Source: CBETVX01 sp965539935 (GTDB lineage Bacteria > Bacillota > Clostridia > Peptostreptococcales > Caminicellaceae). From it: 64,000 nucleotides of DNA. A program made the position numbers and the translations under genes. The stretch covers positions 7,803-71,802 of the forward strand of contig CBETVX010000008.1 of NCBI GenBank assembly GCA_965539935.1, given 5' to 3'. Positions 1 to 7,771 of this stretch are shown here, in pieces. The notes under the pieces are model-generated. The model did no database searches. It saw only the letters and a program-made list of their open reading frames with translations, and was not told the DNA's origin. Positions within the stretch are counted from its first letter, which is position 1; each line of letters opens with the position of its first letter.

Positions 1-66
1 AAGCTTAGGCAAATAGAAAAGCTATAATTCTTAATTTAATTATATATAAAAAGGTGGTGGAAAAGA

Positions 67-501
67 ATGAGGAAATATTGCGGGGCTATCTACAAAAAGG
101 CAAGAAAAGATGCAAATTTAACCCAAGAACAAGCAAGCGAATTACTGCCGATACCTAAGAGGACATTAAGTGCATATGAAAATGGGGATTTGTTACCATC
201 TGGAGAATTAGTTTGTAGAATGATTGAAGTGTATAATGCAAACTGGCTTTGGTATATGCATTTAAAAAATAATAATCCAGTAGGAAAAAAATATCTACCA
301 GATATAAATTTAGGAAGATTGTCAGCTAATGTATTAAGACTGCAAAAGGAAATGGCAGATGTATATCAAGCAAATAATTCATTAGTAGAAGTAGCATGTG
401 ATGATGAGATATCAAAGAATGAGGAAAAGAAATGGAACATAGTTCTTAAAGAAATAAAAGAATTAATGAGTGCTTGTGTATCATTGATGATTTCAAATTA
501 A
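67..501 (+). CDS. XRE-family phage transcriptional regulator
   Basis: 144 residues. The first ~60 form a Cro/C1-type helix-turn-helix: KKARKDANLTQEQASELL is followed by a recognition helix and the familiar YENGDLLPS turn. The rest is probably a dimerisation region with no signature I recognise. A strong ribosome site (AAGGTGGTGG) lies just before the ATG at 67. It is read in the same direction as the recombination genes, so it may be an early activator or Cro-like factor rather than the main repressor. A palindrome follows it at 529-551. Confidence 0.75.
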   Translation: MRKYCGAIYKKARKDANLTQEQASELLPIPKRTLSAYENGDLLPSGELVCRMIEVYNANWLWYMHLKNNNPVGKKYLPDINLGRLSANVLRLQKEMADVYQANNSLVEVACDDEISKNEEKKWNIVLKEIKELMSACVSLMISN

Positions 502-528
502 ATATTATATCATATTTTAATCTGATTT

Positions 529-551
529 ACCATGCATAAATTGTTCATGGT
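529..551. promoter_or_regulatory. Palindrome ACCATG-N11-CATGGT, possible operator
   Basis: Six-base arms ACCATG (529-534) and CATGGT (546-551) lie in the 206-base gap after the XRE gene. No T-tract follows, so an operator for a phage regulator is more likely than a terminator. The rest of the gap holds only a doubtful 27-codon reading frame (600-683). Confidence 0.3.
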
Positions 552-707
552 GCAAACATAAAAATTCATATATCGTTAAAGTGGAGGATAGTTAAGAGAA
601 TGAAAATAAATAGAAAAATAAAAAAAGCCCCAAGAAAAGGGCAGACAAAAAATATCCGTACCTCCATTATACCCATTTTTTAAAAATTATACAAGGGAGA
701 TGAAAAT

Positions 708-956
708 ATGAATAGGAAAGAAATACTTAAGAGAATTAATGAGCTTAAAAGTATTAATAAAGTATTTGAATTAATTACTGATGATATAGATGAACAAAAG
801 TATCTTGAAGAAATAGAAGGAACCATAGATGAAGCAATATATTTCTATCAAGAAAAGTTAGAAGAAATAAATATGGTAAGCATTAATCAAGGACAAGCTT
901 ATTCTGATGGTATTAGAGAAAATATACACCCTGCATATGTATATGGGAGGGTGTAA
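708..956 (+). CDS. Hypothetical phage early protein
   Basis: 82 residues, charged and probably helical (KEILKRINELKSINK; EKLEEINMV). Ribosome site GGGAG lies 8 bases before the ATG. Its stop precedes the exonuclease ATG (958) by one base, so the two are probably translationally coupled and it may be an accessory of the recombination module. No family recognised. Confidence 0.6.
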   Translation: MNRKEILKRINELKSINKVFELITDDIDEQKYLEEIEGTIDEAIYFYQEKLEEINMVSINQGQAYSDGIRENIHPAYVYGRV

Positions 957-957
957 A

Positions 958-1890
958 ATGCAAGCTAAAGTTTTTATAAATACACTTAATATAGACCGCA
1001 ATCAGTGGCTTAAAAAGAGAAAAATAGGGATTGGAGGCTCTGACGCAGCTGCAGTAGCAGAACTAAATCCGTGGACAAGTCCTATAGCTGTATATCTTGA
1101 CAAGCTAGGACTATCAGAACCAGTAGAAGATAATGAGCGTATGAGAATAGGCAGGGACTTAGAGGATTATGTTGCCAAAAGGTTTAGCGAAGCTACTGGG
1201 ATGAAAGTAAGGCGTAGAAATGCAATACTGCAACATCCAGAATATCCCTTCATGATAGCAGATGTGGATAGGCTTATAGTTGGTAAAAATGAAGGGCTAG
1301 AGTGTAAGGTCGCCAATTCCTTTGCTAAAAAAGAATGGGAAAATGATGAAATTCCAACTCACTATGAAATACAGTGCCATCACTACATGGCAGTGACAGG
1401 ATATAAAGCTTGGTGGATAGCTGTACTGATAGGTAATGAAAAGTTCATTTACAAAAAAATAGAGCGTGATGAAAAAGTAATAAAAAACCTAATAAAAATT
1501 GAAAAAGATTTCTGGGAGAATCATGTATTAAAAAAACAAATGCCTGCACCTGATGGTTCAGGTGCAGCAACAGAAATTATTAAAGAAATGTATTCTAATT
1601 CAATACCTGGGCAAAGAATAGAACTACCTAAAAGTTATAAAAGTAAGCTACAAAGGCTTGATGAGATTAAAGAATTAATTAGCAAATTAGATAAAGAAAA
1701 GAAACAAATAGAACAAGAATTGCAGCTTGAGATGGGAGAAAATGAAATAGCTCTAATAGGAGATAGAATGATTACTTGGAAAACAGTTAACTCTAATAAA
1801 TTTGACTCTAAGAGCTTTAAAAAAGATTATCCAGACCTATATGAAAAATACGTTAAGAAAAGCTCTTATAGAAGATTTACAGTTAAATAA
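958..1890 (+). CDS. YqaJ-type (lambda-exonuclease-like) phage exonuclease
   Basis: 310 residues. Predicted 5'-3' double-strand DNA exonuclease that makes the single strand on which the RecT annealase (next gene) loads. The PD-(D/E)XK core is visible: GIGGSD (about 24-29), acidic helix E69, IADVDR with D102/D104, then the E115-C-K117 catalytic pair and EIQCHHYM. A lysine/glutamate-rich coiled stretch sits near 240-270. The start is placed at 958 because GGGAGGG lies directly before it; an in-frame ATG at 907 would add 17 residues that overlap the upstream gene. Confidence 0.88.
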   Translation: MQAKVFINTLNIDRNQWLKKRKIGIGGSDAAAVAELNPWTSPIAVYLDKLGLSEPVEDNERMRIGRDLEDYVAKRFSEATGMKVRRRNAILQHPEYPFMIADVDRLIVGKNEGLECKVANSFAKKEWENDEIPTHYEIQCHHYMAVTGYKAWWIAVLIGNEKFIYKKIERDEKVIKNLIKIEKDFWENHVLKKQMPAPDGSGAATEIIKEMYSNSIPGQRIELPKSYKSKLQRLDEIKELISKLDKEKKQIEQELQLEMGENEIALIGDRMITWKTVNSNKFDSKSFKKDYPDLYEKYVKKSSYRRFTVK

Positions 1891-1904
1891 GGAGGATGAT
1901 ATAA

Positions 1905-2759
1905 ATGGCAAGTAGCAAAGTTAAAAATGCACTTCAAAATAAAGCCAGTAATAATTCAGCAAGCAAAAATACAGGACCTAAAACTATAAAAGACTGGATT
2001 AAGGTTATGGAACCTGAAATAAAGAAAGCACTTCCTAGTGTAATAACACCTGAAAGATTTACAAGGATGGCCTTAACTGCCATAAGTGTAAATCCAAAAC
2101 TTGCAGTGTGTACACCTAAAAGTTTTATGGGAGCTTTAATGAATGCAGCTCAGCTTGGTTTAGAACCTAACACGCCACTGGGACAAGCATATCTAATCCC
2201 TTTCAAAAACAAAGGAATTATGGAAGTCCAATTTCAGTTAGGATACAAAGGACTTATTGATTTAGCATACAGAAGTGGAGAATTTGCAAATATTTATGCT
2301 AAAGAAGTTTATGAAAATGATGAGTTTGAATATGAATTTGGACTAAAGCCCAATTTAGTTCATAAACCAGCTACTAAGGATAGAGGAGAAGTTATAGCAT
2401 TTTATGCTGTATTTAAGTTAGTAAATGGTGGGTTTGGTTTCGAGGTTATGAGTAAGGATGACATTATAGCTCATGCTAAAAAATACAGTCAAAGTTATAA
2501 CAGTAAATATAGCCCTTGGACAAATAATTTTGATGAAATGGCCAAGAAAACTGTGCTTAAAAAGGTTCTTAAATATGCTCCAATTAAGGTTGAGTTCGTA
2601 AGACAAGTAACAGAAGATGGAACTATAAAAACTGAAATATCAGAAGATATGTCAGAAGTACAAAGTGAAAATATATTTGAAGCTGAATATACTGTTGAGG
2701 AAGATGAGGAGCAGGAAGAACCACCAATAGATTTAACAGGAACACCAATGGAGGAATAA
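1905..2759 (+). CDS. recT: RecT single-strand annealing protein
   Basis: 284 residues, usual RecT length. Predicted to coat single-strand DNA and anneal homologous strands, working with the YqaJ-type nuclease 14 bases upstream. The family signature is clear: SFMGALMNAAQLGLEPNT followed by GQAYLIPF and FQLGYKGLIDLAYRSG. The tail after residue ~250 is acidic and low in complexity (VEEDEEQEEPP), as often in RecT homologues. Ribosome site AAGGAGGATGATATAA precedes the ATG. Confidence 0.92.
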   Translation: MASSKVKNALQNKASNNSASKNTGPKTIKDWIKVMEPEIKKALPSVITPERFTRMALTAISVNPKLAVCTPKSFMGALMNAAQLGLEPNTPLGQAYLIPFKNKGIMEVQFQLGYKGLIDLAYRSGEFANIYAKEVYENDEFEYEFGLKPNLVHKPATKDRGEVIAFYAVFKLVNGGFGFEVMSKDDIIAHAKKYSQSYNSKYSPWTNNFDEMAKKTVLKKVLKYAPIKVEFVRQVTEDGTIKTEISEDMSEVQSENIFEAEYTVEEDEEQEEPPIDLTGTPMEE

Positions 2760-2761
2760 TT

Positions 2762-2884
2762 ATGAAAAGACCTGATTTGATTAAAATTGAAGGTGGAAGT
2801 AAAAATAAAGAAAGTCTTAAAAATGCAATATTTCCCCTAATATTAGCATTGACAATTATATTATTAATTATTCTTAAATTTTGA
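2762..2884 (+). CDS. Small single-pass membrane protein
   Basis: 40 residues, starting two bases after the recT stop, with GGAGGAATAATT as ribosome site. A polar N-terminus (MKRPDLIKIEGG) is followed by one long hydrophobic segment (FPLILALTIILLIILKF) to the C-terminus, so it is a likely membrane-anchored peptide. Coupled to recT and ended by the terminator at 2910. Function unknown; possibly a superinfection or lysis-timing factor, but nothing in the sequence decides this. Confidence 0.5.
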   Translation: MKRPDLIKIEGGSKNKESLKNAIFPLILALTIILLIILKF

Positions 2885-2909
2885 TATCCCCCTATAAAAT
2901 TCATATATA

Positions 2910-2939
2910 GGTGCCCAGGGATACCTGGGTGCCCCTTTT
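2910..2939 (+). terminator. Rho-independent terminator after recT operon
   Basis: Ten-pair stem GGTGCCCAGG / CCTGGGTGCC (two G-U pairs in RNA), GATA loop, then CCTTTTA. It separates the recombination genes from the replication gene. Confidence 0.7.
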
Positions 2940-2953
2940 AAGTAGGTGATAAA

Positions 2954-3979
2954 TTGGCAAGTCCTCAGAAAGAAAATGGATATACAGCTATAGCAAATGA
3001 ACTACTAGAAGCTATATATAGAGCAAAATTAAATGGAACACAATTTAGAATTTTTTTGGCTATTCTAAGATTTACTTATGGATTTAATAGAAAATGTCAT
3101 GAATTCTCACTTGGATTTTTGTCTGATTCCATTGGGTCTAATAAACAACAAGTAAAAAGAGAACTAGATAAGTTAATAGACTTAAACATTATTATTGTTG
3201 TAAAAGAAGCAGGCTTTAATAATTCTAGAATATTAAAAATTAATAAAAATTATGATGAGTGGAAGTTAAAAAATATACAGTCAATTAAAAAGAGTACAGT
3301 AAGCGAATTAGATTACTCAACAGTAAGCGAAAATGCTTACTCTACAGTAAGCGGATTAGCTTACCAAGAAAGAAAATATAAAGACAATATAAAAAAAAAT
3401 ACTACTACTATTGCTATATATAATGGACTTCAAGAAACTGGAAATCAAGCTCCTGTCGCCCAGGTAGATGCCGACTCTACCAAACAGGATGAAGCAGATG
3501 AAGATATTTTAAATAAGCTTAATTCAGCAGTAGATAAGCTAGATAATTCACCTGTTGCTATTATTGAAAGGCATTATGCTGCTAATGTCTTAAATAAAAC
3601 TCATGCAGGTGTGAAAGATATACAAGCTATATCAGAGGTCTACCAGGAAGGATACCCTGTAGATTTTATTATAAATTGCATTGATAAAGCCTGTGAGCGT
3701 TATAAAGCAAACAATAATGGGAAACTTGCCATACATAGCTTTAAGTATTTTATTCCCTTCATAAAGGACGAATGGGAGAAAAAGAAACTAAAAGAAGCTG
3801 CTGAAAGAATAGAGACTAGAGAACCAAAGGTCAATTTAAATAAAGCTAAAGTAAAGCAAAATCCCAAAGAAAAACAAAACTATTCTAGCAGCAGACCCAA
3901 GAATAGATTTCATAATTTCAAGCAGAGGCACCACAAATATAGCAATGAAGAGCTTGAAAAAATACTGGGAATCAAATAG
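2954..3979 (+). CDS. Phage replication initiator (O-like replisome organiser)
   Basis: 341 residues from a TTG start with AGGTGAT upstream. Residues ~5-95 match the phage replication protein O N-terminal winged-helix domain (GYTAIANELLEAIYRAKL; FGFLSDSIG-type helix; QVKRELDKLIDLNII). The middle holds an eight-residue repeat STVS(E/G)xxY three times (about 116-139) encoded by palindromic 24-bp DNA iterons, then an AT-rich stretch. The C-terminal half (about 200-285) looks like a replisome-organiser/DnaD-type helical domain that would recruit the helicase; the end is basic. Binding of its own gene, as in lambda O, is inferred. Confidence 0.82.
   Translation: MASPQKENGYTAIANELLEAIYRAKLNGTQFRIFLAILRFTYGFNRKCHEFSLGFLSDSIGSNKQQVKRELDKLIDLNIIIVVKEAGFNNSRILKINKNYDEWKLKNIQSIKKSTVSELDYSTVSENAYSTVSGLAYQERKYKDNIKKNTTTIAIYNGLQETGNQAPVAQVDADSTKQDEADEDILNKLNSAVDKLDNSPVAIIERHYAANVLNKTHAGVKDIQAISEVYQEGYPVDFIINCIDKACERYKANNNGKLAIHSFKYFIPFIKDEWEKKKLKEAAERIETREPKVNLNKAKVKQNPKEKQNYSSSRPKNRFHNFKQRHHKYSNEELEKILGIK
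3299..3364. repeat. Three palindromic iterons inside the replication gene
   Basis: Units at 3299-3316, 3323-3340 and 3347-3364, exact 24-bp period. Each is GTAAGCG-N5-(G/A)(C/T)TTAC-like, reading GTAAGC...GCTTAC as an inverted repeat (the first copy ends GATTAC). Each copy is preceded by ACA. They encode the STVS(E/G)xxY repeat. Confidence 0.85.
3365..3425. other. AT-rich tract beside iterons, candidate DNA-unwinding element
   Basis: About 60 bases that are nearly all A/T (AAAATATAAAG, a run of nine A, CTATATATAATGG) directly follow the iterons. Iterons plus AT-rich tract within the initiator gene is the arrangement of lambda ori. Function inferred from layout only. Confidence 0.55.
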
Positions 3980-4006
3980 TGACTTGTTTAGAAAGGAAGT
4001 GAAAAA

Positions 4007-4177
4007 GTGGGATTATTGTTTAGGATACTTGAAGGAGAAGGAGCTGAAATTATAGATCATAGAGCCTTAGAGATATCTAAAGGTGTACAAGAGCAAGTTT
4101 TGAGTGGGAGAGATTTTCATGAGACTTTGAAAGATGCTAGAAAGCTTATGAGAAGAGATGATAATAATGACAGTTAA
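4007..4177 (+). CDS. Small hypothetical phage protein
   Basis: 56 residues from a GTG start with GAAAGGAAG upstream. Polar and probably helical (EISKGVQEQVLSGRDF). Its last 11 bases overlap the start of the RemA-like gene, so translation is probably coupled. No family recognised. Confidence 0.5.
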   Translation: MGLLFRILEGEGAEIIDHRALEISKGVQEQVLSGRDFHETLKDARKLMRRDDNNDS

Positions 4178-4424
4178 TATTGGGTTCGGAAATGTAGTCA
4201 TGATAAATAAAATAATAGCAATTGTTAAGTATGAAGCAGCCCCAATCAAAAGGATGGTTCAAGAGTCTAGATATAATGGCAAAGTCGTAGATGCAACCTG
4301 TGGTAGAAAAACAAAAACAGTAATTGTTTGTGGAGACTATATAATACTTTCGGCACTTCAAACAAATACAATTGCTGGGAAAATTGAAAGGGGATTAGGG
4401 CATGAAGATAAAGAGACAGTTTAA
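4167..4424 (+). CDS. RemA/DUF370-family protein encoded by phage
   Basis: 85 residues. Close in pattern to Bacillus RemA, a small ring-forming DNA-binding protein: INIGFGN at the N-terminus, EAAPIKRMVQESR with the conserved APIKR motif, DATCGRKTKTVIV, then VILSA-type ending (YIILSALQTNTIAGKIE). The start at 4167 gives the family N-terminus MTVNIGFGN and correct spacing from AGAAGAG; an ATG at 4158 would sit on the ribosome site. RemA proteins are normally chromosomal; a copy in a replication/recombination cassette is unusual and suggests control of phage or host promoters. Confidence 0.78.
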   Translation: MTVNIGFGNVVMINKIIAIVKYEAAPIKRMVQESRYNGKVVDATCGRKTKTVIVCGDYIILSALQTNTIAGKIERGLGHEDKETV

Positions 4425-4596
4425 AATCGATAGATTATACTTTTGGACAGTTATCAGTGCAGTAATAATTATTTCAGCTCTAATGGCTCTAATTATTTTT
4501 AGAAATAATCCCAAAATTATTTTGATTTTAAATTTATGTATGTTTTTATATCAAGTCTTTCTAGTAATCAAGACTCTGAGGTGGTTGTATGAATGA
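4402..4596 (+). CDS. Small two-helix membrane protein
   Basis: 64 residues. Basic N-terminus (KIKRQFKIDR) then two hydrophobic segments, about 13-35 (FWTVISAVIIISALMALIIF) and 40-60 (ILILNLCMFLYQVFLVI). Overlaps the RemA-like gene by 23 bases and the rusA gene by 8, so it belongs to the same tightly packed cassette. Function unknown. Confidence 0.5.
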   Translation: MKIKRQFKIDRLYFWTVISAVIIISALMALIIFRNNPKIILILNLCMFLYQVFLVIKTLRWLYE

Positions 4597-4948
4597 ACTA
4601 AACATAGTGGTTCCAGGAAGACCAGTGCCCTATGTAAGAATGACTCAAAGAGGTAAGTATGTTAAGAGCAGGGCCAAAAAGTACCTTGAATATAAAAATT
4701 CTATTAGCTGGATTGCTAAAACAAAAATCAAGACACCTATATCAGCTAGCATATTTATATCCGTAAAAGTTTTTATAAATGGCAAAAAGCAAGGTGACGC
4801 TGATAATTACTTAAAAACAGCTATGGATGGACTTAATAAAATAGCATACATAGATGATATCCAAGTTATAAAAGCAACAGTTGAAAAAATTCCTTGCGAA
4901 AAAAAAGATGAGCGAATGGAAATAAGAATAAAGGAAGTGGTTAATTGA
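4589..4948 (+). CDS. rusA: RusA-type Holliday junction resolvase
   Basis: 119 residues, normal RusA length. Predicted to cut Holliday junctions and branched phage DNA before packaging. N-terminal VVPGRPVPYVR is the family opening; acidic active-site residues are in place at D70, D72 (GDADNYLKTAMDGLN) and D90 (YIDD), with basic residues around K100. The ATG overlaps the membrane-protein gene upstream; the stop overlaps the next start. Confidence 0.9.
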   Translation: MNELNIVVPGRPVPYVRMTQRGKYVKSRAKKYLEYKNSISWIAKTKIKTPISASIFISVKVFINGKKQGDADNYLKTAMDGLNKIAYIDDIQVIKATVEKIPCEKKDERMEIRIKEVVN

Positions 4949-5133
4949 CAGATATTACTATGAAATACGCCTTTAGGAGTATTATAAGATACTTAAATGG
5001 AGACATTGAAACGGCAATAGAATTAGCAACAGTGGCAGAAAAACTACATGATAATGAACAAAAAGCTTGGTATCAAGTTGGAGAGATTATTCCAGTTGAA
5101 GTTAAGAGAGAACTATATAAAATGGTCGGATAA
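4945..5133 (+). CDS. Hypothetical phage protein
   Basis: 62 residues from a TTG that overlaps the rusA stop (TTGA), with AAGGAAGTGG upstream. Helical and acidic (ETAIELATVAEKLHDNEQ). No recognised domain; the coupling suggests co-expression with rusA. Confidence 0.5.
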   Translation: MTDITMKYAFRSIIRYLNGDIETAIELATVAEKLHDNEQKAWYQVGEIIPVEVKRELYKMVG

Positions 5134-5180
5134 GTTGTAGGTACTAAATTTTAATAGCGAAAATGTTAGGAGGGTTTTCG

Positions 5181-5564
5181 ATGAGTAAAATTATTGATTT
5201 AAATGAATTTGCATGTGGAGCAATGGCAGAGCAAGTTAATATTGAATTAGCTAAAGTATTAAAAAACATAGCTGACCCTAATACGGATTATAAGGCAAAA
5301 AGGAAACTAGTAATAACACTTACTTTCACTACAGATGAATCAAGAGATATGACTGTAGTAGATGTAAAAACGCAATCAAAGCTTGCACCACAAAAAGCAC
5401 TTAATACTAAAATACTAATCGGACAAGACTTTGAAACTGGTCAAATCATAGGAAAAGAGTACAAAAAGCAAGTGCCAGGACAAATGTTTTTAGATGTTGA
5501 TGAAGAAACTGGAGAAATAAAGGAAGGCCACATATCAAATACTGGTTTACAAATATTAAAATAA
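5181..5564 (+). CDS. Phage protein of the 'replication terminator protein' annotated family
   Basis: 127 residues. ATG at 5181 chosen because AGGAGGG lies directly upstream; an ATG at 5163 would include the ribosome site in the coding part. The pattern IDLNEFACGAMAEQ, NIADPNTD, LTLTF-like strand with DESRDM and a C-terminal ETGEI turn recalls small clostridial prophage proteins often labelled replication terminator protein; I am not aware of functional proof. The order with the following 236-residue gene is typical of clostridial phages. Confidence 0.55.
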   Translation: MSKIIDLNEFACGAMAEQVNIELAKVLKNIADPNTDYKAKRKLVITLTFTTDESRDMTVVDVKTQSKLAPQKALNTKILIGQDFETGQIIGKEYKKQVPGQMFLDVDEETGEIKEGHISNTGLQILK

Positions 5565-5584
5565 AAAATTAGGAGGAATAAATT

Positions 5585-6295
5585 ATGTTAAATAGAGATG
5601 CTTTAGAATATTTAGTGAGTTTAGGAGATGTAGAAGTAATAACAGTTGGTAATCAAGAATATTCAACTAAGAAACTATACATGATTACAGAGCCAAAACC
5701 AGCACAGCTGGAAACAACAACTTTAACAGCTTTGATAGATTATATTAAATCAGAGATAGATCCACATTGCAGTGAAAAACTTTTAATACATATTAAAAGC
5801 CCATCTGAAGTTGTTTTGTATTCTGGACTTAGAGATGATGCAGAAAGAGAAACATACATGGTTTGTAAGGCATTAACACCAAATAATATAAGTTTTAATA
5901 GATTCTTAGATACAGAACAATTTAATATTATGTTGCAATCAAGCTTTGTAGACAATGATGATAGAAAAAAATTATTAAAAGTAACTGGAACAATTACAGA
6001 TAAAGCAGTAAAGGAAGTTGGAGATGATGGAGTAAGCCAAGCTGTAACTATAAAAACAGGAGTGGCAACTGTAAATGATGTAAAAGTACCTAATCCAGTA
6101 ATTTTGGCACCATACAGAACATTCCCAGAGATAGAACAACCAGAAAGTAGGTTTATATTTAGAATGCAGAGTGGTCCTGCTGCAGCTTTATATGAAGCAG
6201 ACGGTGGAGCTTGGAGAAATGAAGCTATGAGTAGGATAAAAGAATATTTGGAAAATCAATTAAGAGAGATAGACTTTGTAGAAATAATTTCTTAA
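5585..6295 (+). CDS. Conserved phage protein of unknown function
   Basis: 236 residues, ribosome site AGGAGGAATAAATT. The N-terminus reads LNRDALEYLVSLGD and resembles a clostridial prophage family always found next to the preceding gene; no catalytic motif is visible. A hydrophobic/acidic mix and the segment NPVILAPYRTFPEIEQPESRFIFR suggest a soluble alpha/beta protein. A DUF2303-like relation is possible but unsupported. A hairpin follows its stop. Confidence 0.55.
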   Translation: MLNRDALEYLVSLGDVEVITVGNQEYSTKKLYMITEPKPAQLETTTLTALIDYIKSEIDPHCSEKLLIHIKSPSEVVLYSGLRDDAERETYMVCKALTPNNISFNRFLDTEQFNIMLQSSFVDNDDRKKLLKVTGTITDKAVKEVGDDGVSQAVTIKTGVATVNDVKVPNPVILAPYRTFPEIEQPESRFIFRMQSGPAAALYEADGGAWRNEAMSRIKEYLENQLREIDFVEIIS

Positions 6296-6302
6296 TAAAG
6301 AT

Positions 6303-6345
6303 TAAGGTGTTAGGAATTAGGACCTAGCACCTTAGTATTTAGATT
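6303..6345 (+). terminator. Hairpin after early operon
   Basis: Twelve-pair stem TAAGGTGTTAGG / CCTAGCACCTTA (one G-U), 8-base loop, then GTATTTAGATTTATT. The T-tract is broken, so termination may be partial. Confidence 0.55.
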
Positions 6346-6381
6346 TATTCGCAAAATAAGATATTAATGGAGGTTTAGAGT

Positions 6382-6549
6382 ATGATAAAAATAAATAGAG
6401 AAGGTATAAGTGAGATGAAAGAAAAGGAAGTTTTAAAAAATTTAATTAAAACTGTGAAAAGACTATCAAATAATTTTGATTCTAAAGACCCTATATTTCA
6501 TGATTTAAAAAGCATTGAATATTTTATTGAAGGGAAAATATTCAATTAA
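6382..6549 (+). CDS. Small hypothetical phage protein
   Basis: 55 residues with AATGGAGG eight bases upstream. Charged, lysine-rich N-terminal half (EMKEKEVLKNLIKTVKR) and an acidic C-terminal half. No family recognised; spacing of 14 bases to the next gene suggests one transcript. Confidence 0.5.
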   Translation: MIKINREGISEMKEKEVLKNLIKTVKRLSNNFDSKDPIFHDLKSIEYFIEGKIFN

Positions 6550-6563
6550 GGGAGAGTTGAGTT

Positions 6564-6920
6564 ATGAATATTAAAGAATTAAATAAAAAAATATGCCTAA
6601 TATGCGAAGGCAGTGGGGTAGTACAAACTCCTGAATGGAGAGAATATTGGGAACAGAAAAAGCACAATCATGACATAGAAATGCCAATGCATGTTCCTGA
6701 AGAGGAAATATGCAAAGAATGTGAAGGGGAAGGTGTAGTATTAGAAATAGATAAATATAAATTAAAAGAATACAGAAAAAAGCGAAAAGGTGATATTGAA
6801 ATAATTACAGGTTTTGATTTAGTTGTTGAGGAAAACACTAAGAAAATTGTAATTGCGACTATATATGATGTGGAAAAATTTAATGAATTCGTAAAAGTTT
6901 ACGAAAAAGATATAATATGA
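6564..6920 (+). CDS. Zinc-knuckle protein with two DnaJ-like CxxCxGxG halves
   Basis: 118 residues. Two cysteine knuckles, CLICEGSG (about 11-18) and CKECEGEG (about 51-58), match the half-repeats of the DnaJ zinc finger, so together they probably hold one zinc ion. There is no J domain. The rest is charged. Likely a small phage accessory binding protein or nucleic acid; role unknown. Confidence 0.6.
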   Translation: MNIKELNKKICLICEGSGVVQTPEWREYWEQKKHNHDIEMPMHVPEEEICKECEGEGVVLEIDKYKLKEYRKKRKGDIEIITGFDLVVEENTKKIVIATIYDVEKFNEFVKVYEKDII

Positions 6921-6980
6921 AAAATATTATTGTAAAAATTATTGATTGTTAATTAAGATTTTAGTTTAGGTGGTGGTAAT

Positions 6981-7232
6981 GTGGATGTGTATAATAAAGC
7001 AATAAAAAAATGGGGAAAAAGAACACAAATGGTAATGGCAATAGAAGAAATGGCAGAACTTACACAAGCACTTACAAAAAATCTTAGAGGTAAAGACCAT
7101 AATGTTGAAGAAGAAATTGCAGATGTAAAAATAATGATTGGACAGTTGGAAGAAATATTTGATAAAGAAGCTATAGCAAAGTGGGAAAAATTTAAGATTG
7201 AAACTTTAGAGACATTTTTAGAAAGTGAGTGA
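6981..7232 (+). CDS. MazG-like nucleotide pyrophosphohydrolase
   Basis: 83 residues from a GTG start with AGGTGGTGG upstream. The all-alpha NTP-PPase metal motif is visible: MAIEEMAELTQAL followed by VEEEIADVKIMI (ExxE plus ExxD), the Mg-binding pattern of MazG/dUTPase-superfamily proteins. Expected to hydrolyse (d)NTPs or the alarmone (p)ppGpp, cleaning nucleotide pools during phage growth. Short for MazG but usual for phage versions. Confidence 0.8.
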   Translation: MDVYNKAIKKWGKRTQMVMAIEEMAELTQALTKNLRGKDHNVEEEIADVKIMIGQLEEIFDKEAIAKWEKFKIETLETFLESE

Positions 7233-7552
7233 TAAGAGTGAAGGTAGAGAGAGGTATTATTGTAAATAACACTAACAATGAAATAACTAAAATACTTGAA
7301 GGTATGGAAGTTACAGCAATATGGAGCGAATTATACCCAGGATACTCTGTAGGAGGACCAACAGCTGAGAAAGATTTTGATGAGTTTATAGAAAAAATAT
7401 TACCTTCTTATAACTCAATGGGATATTCATACTCAAAAGAAAAATTTAAAACCCTTTGGAAGAATGGAGAAATAGAGGAGAGGTTAATTATTGATAAGCA
7501 AGATTTCAAGCCTATAGAAGTATTAGCAGAAATAAAAGATAGGAAAATTTAA
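7229..7552 (+). CDS. Hypothetical phage protein
   Basis: 107 residues; its GTG overlaps the MazG-like stop (GTGA), so translation is coupled. Sequence is acidic with a GYSVGGPTAEKDFDEFIEKI segment and a predicted helical C-terminus. No motif recognised. Possibly another nucleotide-metabolism accessory, judged by position only. Confidence 0.5.
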   Translation: MIRVKVERGIIVNNTNNEITKILEGMEVTAIWSELYPGYSVGGPTAEKDFDEFIEKILPSYNSMGYSYSKEKFKTLWKNGEIEERLIIDKQDFKPIEVLAEIKDRKI

Positions 7553-7567
7553 GGAGGTTGAATAATA

Positions 7568-7753
7568 ATGTATGAAGATTATTTCAAATGTTTAAATTGT
7601 AACAACATCTTTAAAATAATTTCAAAAAAAGAAATAGATTTTCCTATTCATTGTCCATCTTGTGAAAGTAGATACATTGATTTTGCAGTTGATAATGAAA
7701 TTAAAGAAATAGACCAAAAGTCAATTGATAAACAATTTCAATTAAATAGTTGA
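7568..7753 (+). CDS. Small zinc-ribbon protein
   Basis: 61 residues. Two knuckles, CLNC (about 8-11) and CPSC (about 29-32), form a minimal rubredoxin-like zinc ribbon; the tail is charged. AAGGAGG lies upstream. Comparable phage zinc ribbons act as regulators or binding adaptors; not decidable here. Confidence 0.55.
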   Translation: MYEDYFKCLNCNNIFKIISKKEIDFPIHCPSCESRYIDFAVDNEIKEIDQKSIDKQFQLNS

Positions 7754-7771
7754 AAACAAAGGGGGAATTGA

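Noticed and set aside
600..683. 27-codon frame MKINRKIKKAPRKGQ... with GGAGG upstream
   Set aside because: The ribosome site is too far (12 bases) and the coding stretch is mostly a hairpin (GCCC...GGGC with flanking A-run, terminator-like for the other strand). No support as a gene.
3295..3364. Iterons considered as a CRISPR array
   Set aside because: Three palindromic copies with only 6-base gaps inside a coding frame; no spacers of useful length and no cas genes.
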